Source: Candidatus Adiutrix sp.
GTDB lineage: Bacteria > Desulfobacterota > Desulfarculia > Adiutricales > Adiutricaceae
Assembly (NCBI GenBank): GCA_031283395.1
Contig: JAITBV010000030.1
Location: forward strand, 1 to 18,719
Length of the DNA: 18,719 nt
Direction of reading: 5' to 3'
Every line of letters starts with the position of its first letter. Within the stretch, counting starts at the first letter, position 1. This document shows positions 14,916-18,719 of this stretch, piece by piece. The translations under genes were made by a program, and so were the position numbers. A model generated the notes under the pieces. The model was not told where the DNA came from, searched no databases, and saw nothing but the letters and a program-made list of their open reading frames with translations.

Positions 14916-15256
14916 GGTCTGGGGCGGGGGGAGAGGGCCCCGCTGGTGAGGCTTCGGCGAAGATCGGGGAGAGGAGCCGCTTCGCCGGGGTCGATCGGTC
15001 GGGGTGGAGAGGAACCCCGTAAAGCCGGAAGTTTTTAGAACCTCCTCGGGTGGAGATACTGGCGTCGGCGGAGGGCCTCGGTCAGGACAGGCGCGGGAGA
15101 GTCACGCCGTCTTTAAGAAACTTATCGGCTTTGTTCCAGGTTACTTTAACGGAATTAAAAAAAAACCGCATTTTTTTTCAGAATCCTGGAAGCTGCCTCC
15201 AGGGTCGGCGGAATATTTTTGGCTTTTGTCGAGATAAATGGCGGGTTTTTGTAATT
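14916..15256. other. Non-coding stretch between convergent genes
   Basis: About 340 bases with no convincing gene. It holds an eight-base inverted repeat CGGCGAAG (14955-14962) / CTTCGCCG (14980-14987), a small CTTC-GGC-GAAG hairpin within the left arm, a run of nine A (15157-15165) facing eight T (15171-15178), and the hairpin listed below. Plus-strand reading frames here start without a ribosome binding site and run into or antisense to the EmrB gene. No tRNA or known structured RNA was recognised. Confidence 0.7.
15157..15203 (-). terminator. Possible terminator region for the emrAB operon
   Basis: Reading the minus strand past the emrB stop, a hairpin with arms CCTGGA (15185-15190) and TCCAGG (15198-15203) is met first. 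It is followed by eight A, TGCGG and nine T, which could form an A-U stem ending in a U-run. The hairpin is not directly followed by the U-tract, so the architecture is atypical and the call is tentative. Confidence 0.4.
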
Positions 15257-16807
15257 TTATTCCCCGGCGGCCGGCGGGGCCGGGCCGGAGCCGGCTCTGG
15301 CCGGTTTGGCCAGCCAGACCAGGATGATCATAAAAAGGAAGGCCAGGGAGCAGAGGCGGTAGATTTCCGTGGCGGCCAGGATATAGCCCTGGTTGGTTAT
15401 CTGGCGGGCCAGGAGGAAGTGGGCCTGGTCCAGGGTCAGGCCCTGGGCGGTGATCTGGTCCAGGGCCTGGTTGGCCAGGGGGTTGTAGGGGTCCAGGAGG
15501 CCGCTGAGGCGGACATGGTGCCAGGCCTCCCTTCTGTCCCAGAGGGTGGTGACCACCGAGGCCCCGATGGCGCCGAAAAGGGTGCGGATGCAGTTGAAAA
15601 GGCCGGAAGCACCGGCCATCTGGCGGGGGCTGAGGTCGGCGAAGGCCAGGGCGACGATGGGTACGAAAAAGGCCGCCGTGGCCGCGCCCTGGATGAACTG
15701 GGGCCAGATGACGAACCAGATGTCGATGTCGGCGGCGAAGCGGGAGCGCAGGTGCATGCAGACGGCGAAGACCAGGAAGCCGAAGCTGATGATGGGCCTA
15801 AGGCCTATCCTGGGGCCGAATTTGCCGATCAAAGGGGTCAGGCCGATGGTCAACAGGCCCACCGGGGCCGTGACCAGGCCGGCCCAGGTGGCGGTATAGC
15901 CGTAGCGGGTTTGGAGCAGGAGCGGCAGGAGCACCACGGTGCCTAAGAAAAGCATCATGCCCAGGCTGATGAGGATGACCCCGATGGAGAAGTTGCGCTG
16001 GCGGAAAAGGCTCAGGTCCAGGAGAGGGGAGGGATTGTGCCGCTCCCAGGTGATCAGGAGGCTCAGGCACACCACCGAAGTCAGGGCCAGGGCGATTATT
16101 TCATTGGAGTTGAACCAGTCCAGTTCCTTGCCGCGGTCCAGCATCATCTGGAGGGCCCCCACGCCCAGGGCCAAAAAGCCGAAGCTGGTGGCGCTCCAGC
16201 GGGGACGCAGGGTTTCGCTTTCCCGGCCTTCCAACAGGCGGCTGGTCAAAAACAGCACCAGGATCCCCACGGGCACGTTGATCAGGAATATCCAGCCCCA
16301 GTGGTAGTTGTCGCTGATGTAGCCGCCCAGGATGGGGCCGAAGACCGGGGCCACGGAAACAGTCATGGACCAAAGGGCGATGGCCATGGTCTGGCGTTCG
16401 CGGGGGTAGTTGTTCAGGAGCAGGGTCTGGGCCAGGGGCATCATGGGGCCGCCCAGGGCCCCCTGGAGGGCCCGGAAAAGCACGAGGGTGCTTAAGTCCG
16501 GGGCGATGCCGCACATAAAAGAGGTCAGGGCGAAGAGGGCGGTGGAGGTCAGGAACAGGCGCACCTCGCCGAAACGCTGGGCCAGCCGGCCGGTGAGGGG
16601 CAGGACTATGGCGTTGGCCACGGTGTAGGAGGTGATGACCCAGGTGCCCTGGGAATAGGAAGCCCCTAGGTTGCCGGCAATGGTGGGCACGGCCACATTG
16701 GCTATGGTGGTGTCCACCACCTGCATGAAGGTGGCCAGGGGCAGGGCCAGGGTCAACAGGCCCAGGGCCGGCCCGGAGAGGGGAGGGTGGGCCGGTTCCG
16801 GCCTCAC
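15257..16807 (-). CDS. emrB: EmrB/QacA-type MFS drug efflux permease (DHA2, 14 TM)
   Basis: 516 residues, normal for the DHA2 family with about 14 transmembrane segments. It is a proton-driven inner-membrane exporter of hydrophobic drugs or metabolites. Seen: FMQVVDTTIANVAVPTIAGNL (motif D1 region in helix 1), TSYTVANAIVLPLTGRLAQRFGEVRLF (motif A), LVLFRALQGALGGPMMPLAQ (motif B), and the antiporter motif C APVFGPILGGYISDNYHWGWIFLINVPVG, characteristic of drug/H+ antiporters. The arrangement with an EmrA-type adaptor just upstream supports an EmrAB-TolC-like tripartite pump. The start overlaps the emrA stop by four bases. No outer-membrane TolC gene is present, so the channel would have to be supplied from elsewhere. 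Substrate cannot be predicted. Confidence 0.93.
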   Translation of the reverse strand: MRPEPAHPPLSGPALGLLTLALPLATFMQVVDTTIANVAVPTIAGNLGASYSQGTWVITSYTVANAIVLPLTGRLAQRFGEVRLFLTSTALFALTSFMCGIAPDLSTLVLFRALQGALGGPMMPLAQTLLLNNYPRERQTMAIALWSMTVSVAPVFGPILGGYISDNYHWGWIFLINVPVGILVLFLTSRLLEGRESETLRPRWSATSFGFLALGVGALQMMLDRGKELDWFNSNEIIALALTSVVCLSLLITWERHNPSPLLDLSLFRQRNFSIGVILISLGMMLFLGTVVLLPLLLQTRYGYTATWAGLVTAPVGLLTIGLTPLIGKFGPRIGLRPIISFGFLVFAVCMHLRSRFAADIDIWFVIWPQFIQGAATAAFFVPIVALAFADLSPRQMAGASGLFNCIRTLFGAIGASVVTTLWDRREAWHHVRLSGLLDPYNPLANQALDQITAQGLTLDQAHFLLARQITNQGYILAATEIYRLCSLAFLFMIILVWLAKPARAGSGPAPPAAGE

Positions 16808-17967
16808 CGGCCGGCCCCGTCCTTAAGATCGCCGGAGTTGGCGTCGATCAGGGCGGCTATTTCCTCTTCGAGGAGCCGGAGATCCGGGGTCAGGGCGGTG
16901 GCTTCATAAAACGGGGTTTCTTCCGGGAGCGGTTCGGCCGTTTCACTGACCAGCACCTCCGCCCGGCAGGAGAGGCCCAGCCTTAAGGGGGCCTCGGCCA
17001 GGGTTCCGGGGTCGAGGATCAGGCGCACCGGCACCCGCTGGACCACCTTGATCCAGTTGCCGGTGGCGTTCTCGGGCGGGAGCAGGGAAAAGACGCTGCC
17101 CGTGCCGGCCCCCAGGCCGGCCACCCGGGCCTGGTGGATAATCCGGCCGCCGTAGAGATCGACCTTCACCCGGGCCCTTTGGCCGGGCCTTACGCGGGCC
17201 AGTTGGGTCTCCTTGAAATTGGCCTCCACCCAGACCTGGTCCAGGGGCGTCACCACCATCAGCGGGGTCTGGGGAGTCACCTGGGCCCCCACCTGGACCG
17301 TGCGTCGGGCCACTTGGCCGGCGACGGGGCTTCTTATTTCGCAACGGTCCAGGGCCAGCCAGGCTTCCCGCACCTTGTCGGCGGCGAGGAGCACTTCGGG
17401 CTGGCCGGCCAGGGGGCCGTCGCCCACCAGGCGGCTGGTGACCGCAAGTTCATGCCGGGCCGCGGCCAGGGCGGCCTCGGCGATGGCCGTCTGCTCGCGG
17501 TAACGCTCCACCTCTTCGGCGGTCACGGATTGCCCGGTCTTAAGGCGTTGGCGGCGGGTGTAGTCGTTGCGGTTCATCGTAAGTTCCCGGGTCCGCATTT
17601 CGACCAGGGCCGCCAGGCGGTCGCGCTGGGCCAGTCGGCTGGCCGTCTGGCGCACGGCGGTGGCCAGGTCCGCCTTGGCCTTGGCCAGGGCCAGGGCGGC
17701 GTCGGTGGGGTCCAGCCGCGCCAGCACCTGCCCGGCCCGGACCCGGACAGTGTCGTCCGCCAGGATCTCCCGCACCGTGCCGCTGGTCCGGGCGGCGATG
17801 CGCACCTGGTTGCCGGTCACATAGGCGTCGTCCGTGCTTTCAAAGGGGCGGGAGAAAAACCACCACCAGCCCGCCCCCAACAGGCCGAGGGCGAAAAAGA
17901 AGGCCAGGGCCCGGGCCAAGGCCCGCCGTCCGGCCGCCGTGGCCGGGGACATGGTTTCAGGATTCAT
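16804..17967 (-). CDS. emrA: EmrA-type membrane fusion (periplasmic adaptor) protein
   Basis: 387 residues, the usual size. It bridges the EmrB permease and an outer-membrane channel. Seen: a short cytoplasmic tail, one membrane helix at about 17-38 (ALAFFFALGLLGAGWWWFF), STDDAYVTGNQVRIAARTSG entering the split lipoyl domain (VRAGQVLARLDPTDA), a long Ala/Arg-rich helical hairpin (about 88-200), the second lipoyl half (IRSPVAGQVARRTVQVGAQV), and the EmrA hallmark GSVFSLLPPENATGNWIKVVQR with a beta-barrel. The C-terminal tail of about 40 residues is acidic and longer than needed for the barrel. GAGGGA lies six bases before the ATG at 17967, a good ribosome binding site. It is first in the emrAB pair; an inverted repeat just upstream is a candidate operator, and no regulator gene is adjacent in the window. 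Confidence 0.93.
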   Translation of the reverse strand: MNPETMSPATAAGRRALARALAFFFALGLLGAGWWWFFSRPFESTDDAYVTGNQVRIAARTSGTVREILADDTVRVRAGQVLARLDPTDAALALAKAKADLATAVRQTASRLAQRDRLAALVEMRTRELTMNRNDYTRRQRLKTGQSVTAEEVERYREQTAIAEAALAAARHELAVTSRLVGDGPLAGQPEVLLAADKVREAWLALDRCEIRSPVAGQVARRTVQVGAQVTPQTPLMVVTPLDQVWVEANFKETQLARVRPGQRARVKVDLYGGRIIHQARVAGLGAGTGSVFSLLPPENATGNWIKVVQRVPVRLILDPGTLAEAPLRLGLSCRAEVLVSETAEPLPEETPFYEATALTPDLRLLEEEIAALIDANSGDLKDGAGR

Positions 17968-17998
17968 TTTTTCCCTCAGCCGTAAAATGGGTCAACAG

Positions 17999-18017
17999 AT
18001 GCCAAATATTCTGGCAT
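17999..18017. promoter_or_regulatory. Candidate operator: ATGCCA-N7-TGGCAT inverted repeat upstream of emrA
   Basis: A perfect six-base inverted repeat with an AT-rich seven-base spacer, 32 to 50 bases upstream of the emrA ATG. A weak minus-strand promoter may overlap it (TTGCTT, 17-base spacer, TATGCC), so a repressor bound here could block emrAB. Repressors of the MarR or TetR type commonly control such pumps; none is encoded nearby. The symmetry is seen directly; the function is inference. Confidence 0.5.
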
Positions 18018-18053
18018 AGCCGGCTTCCGGGGGTCAAGCAAAATGTGCCCGTG

Positions 18054-18082
18054 TTTCAGCCAGCCGGAAACTGTGGTATAAT
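18054..18082 (+). promoter_or_regulatory. Extended -10 promoter for the ahcY leader
   Basis: A perfect TATAAT (18077-18082) preceded by TGG gives an extended -10 element. The -35 region (TTTCAG at 18054-18059, 17-base spacer) is a poor match, which extended -10 promoters tolerate. Transcription would begin near 18089, exactly at the 5' end of the riboswitch. Confidence 0.72.
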
Positions 18083-18088
18083 CACCCG

Positions 18089-18164
18089 TGCGAGGAGTGC
18101 TGCAAGGTCCATCCCTGAGGCTCGCCAAACAACGGCACTCACTTTAATAATTTAAAGAGGAGTG
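18089..18164 (+). promoter_or_regulatory. S-adenosylhomocysteine (SAH) riboswitch with Shine-Dalgarno-sequestering arm
   Basis: The leader carries the SAH riboswitch core: CGAGGAGTGCTGCAA, then GAGGCTCG, then AACGGCACTCAC. Helix P1 forms from GCGAG (18090-18094) and CTCGC (18121-18125). The pseudoknot forms from GAGTGC (18095-18100) and GCACTC (18135-18140), a compensated variant of the more usual GAGCGC/GCGCTC as I remember it. After the aptamer, CACTC (18136-18140) can instead pair with GAGTG (18160-18164), and CTTTAA (18142-18147) with TTAAAG (18152-18157), burying the AGGAG ribosome binding site (18158-18162). Ligand binding should therefore free translation, an ON switch for an SAH-consuming enzyme. 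No intrinsic terminator is visible, so control is probably translational. Confidence 0.93.
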
Positions 18165-18170
18165 TGTTTT

Positions 18171-18719
18171 ATGAGCCATGGATCAGCCGCCAATCTGACT
18201 GTCGTCAAGGGGCCGGATCACCGGATAGCCGATCCGTCCCTGGCCGCCTGGGGCCGCAAGGAATTGAACATCGCCGAAACGGAGATGCCGGGCCTGATGG
18301 CCCTGCGCCGTCAGTTCGGGGAAAAGAAGCCCCTGGCCGGGGCCCGCATCGTCGGCTCCATCCACATGACCATTCAGACCGGAGTCCTGATGGAGACCTT
18401 AAGGGCCTTGGGCGCGGAACTGCGCTGGGCCTCCTGCAACATTTTTTCCACTCAGGACCACGCGGCCGCGGCCATGGTGGAGGCCGGCATCCCCACCTTC
18501 GCCTACAAGGGCGAGAGCTTGGAGGACTACTGGGAATTCACCCACCGGGTATTCGACTGGCCCGAAGACAGGCCCGCCAACATGATCCTGGACGATGGCG
18601 GCGACGCCACGCTGCTTCTCACCCTGGGGGCCCGGGCGGAAAAGGACCCCAAGGTTCTGGACCGGCCCGACAGCGAGGAGGCCGGCATCCTTTTCGCAGC
18701 GATCAAAAGCCGCCTGGAA
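18171..18719 (+). CDS. ahcY: Adenosylhomocysteinase, N-terminal part (3' end outside window)
   Basis: 183 residues are visible, and the frame remains open at the window end. S-adenosylhomocysteine hydrolase splits SAH into adenosine and homocysteine with a tightly bound NAD, recycling the product of SAM-dependent methylation. Seen: [43 protein letters not shown] with the substrate-site residues of the family, [20 protein letters not shown], and [12 protein letters not shown]. An insertion-like stretch near the end ([17 protein letters not shown]) resembles the long bacterial/plant type of the enzyme. AGGAG at 18158-18162 is eight bases before the ATG at 18171. The SAH riboswitch directly upstream independently confirms the assignment and suggests induction when SAH rises. 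The NAD-binding domain lies beyond the window. Confidence 0.97.
   Translation, partial: MSHGSAANLTVVKGPDHRIADPSLAAWGRKELNIAETEMPGLMALRRQFGEKKPLAGARIVGSIHMTIQTGVLMETLRALGAELRWASCNIFSTQDHAAAAMVEAGIPTFAYKGESLEDYWEFTHRVFDWPEDRPANMILDDGGDATLLLTLGARAEKDPKVLDRPDSEEAGILFAAIKSRLE

Noticed and set aside
15004..15237. 77-codon plus-strand frame in the gap
   Set aside because: GTG-type start, no ribosome site, it spans the A9/T8 element and hairpin, and the product looks like nothing known.
15050..15946. 298-codon plus-strand open frame beginning in the non-coding gap
   Set aside because: Most of its length is antisense to emrB, with a Gly/Asp/Glu/Gln-rich complement-type composition; starts without a ribosome binding site.

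Overview
The window is GC-rich, densely packed bacterial chromosome. Gene content suggests a Gram-negative, deltaproteobacterial (Desulfobacterota-type) host: an arginine operon running into phoH, a 7TM-HD phosphodiesterase gene and ybeY; predicted lipoproteins; a diguanylate cyclase; an EmrAB-type pump; a nonulosonic-acid (sialic-acid-like) cluster; and an S-adenosylhomocysteine riboswitch ahead of ahcY, an element best known from Proteobacteria. The phylum is an inference from gene content only.

Layout. (1) 1-6439, plus strand: argB (5'-truncated by the window), argD, argF, phoH, a pgpH-like gene and ybeY, closely spaced or overlapping and probably one transcript. (2) 6449-12401, minus strand, read from right to left: neuB-like synthase, DUF692-like TIM-barrel protein, CxxC-containing methyltransferase, neuA-like CMP-sugar synthetase, an exported five-cysteine protein, a uracil-DNA-glycosylase-like Fe-S protein with degenerate active-site motifs, and a DUF3829-like lipoprotein. 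Every junction overlaps or nearly abuts, so this looks like one seven-gene operon. (3) 12402-12639: a divergent control region with a promoter on each strand and a long imperfect inverted repeat between them. (4) 12640-14853, plus: a predicted lipoprotein with two periplasmic solute-binding-like domains, a membrane helix and an intact GGDEF domain, with lower GC than its neighbours, followed by a strong terminator. (5) 14916-15256: about 340 non-coding bases between convergent genes. (6) 15257-17967, minus: emrA then emrB, translationally coupled. (7) 17968-18719: a control region with an inverted repeat near emrA, then a promoter, an SAH riboswitch and the start of ahcY on the plus strand.

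How the parts work together. argBDF supply three steps of arginine synthesis; phoH-pgpH-ybeY is a common housekeeping set (ATPase, cyclic-dinucleotide turnover, rRNA maturation). The minus-strand operon combines synthesis and CMP-activation of a nonulosonic acid with two enzymes of unknown substrate (DUF692-like and methyltransferase) and three envelope or unexplained proteins. It is the best candidate for an undescribed pathway here. At the right end, the ahcY leader shows a readable switch: the sequence GAGGAGTG occurs once in the aptamer and once over the Shine-Dalgarno region, and both copies can pair with the same CACTC.

No tRNA, rRNA, CRISPR array, transposase or phage gene was seen.
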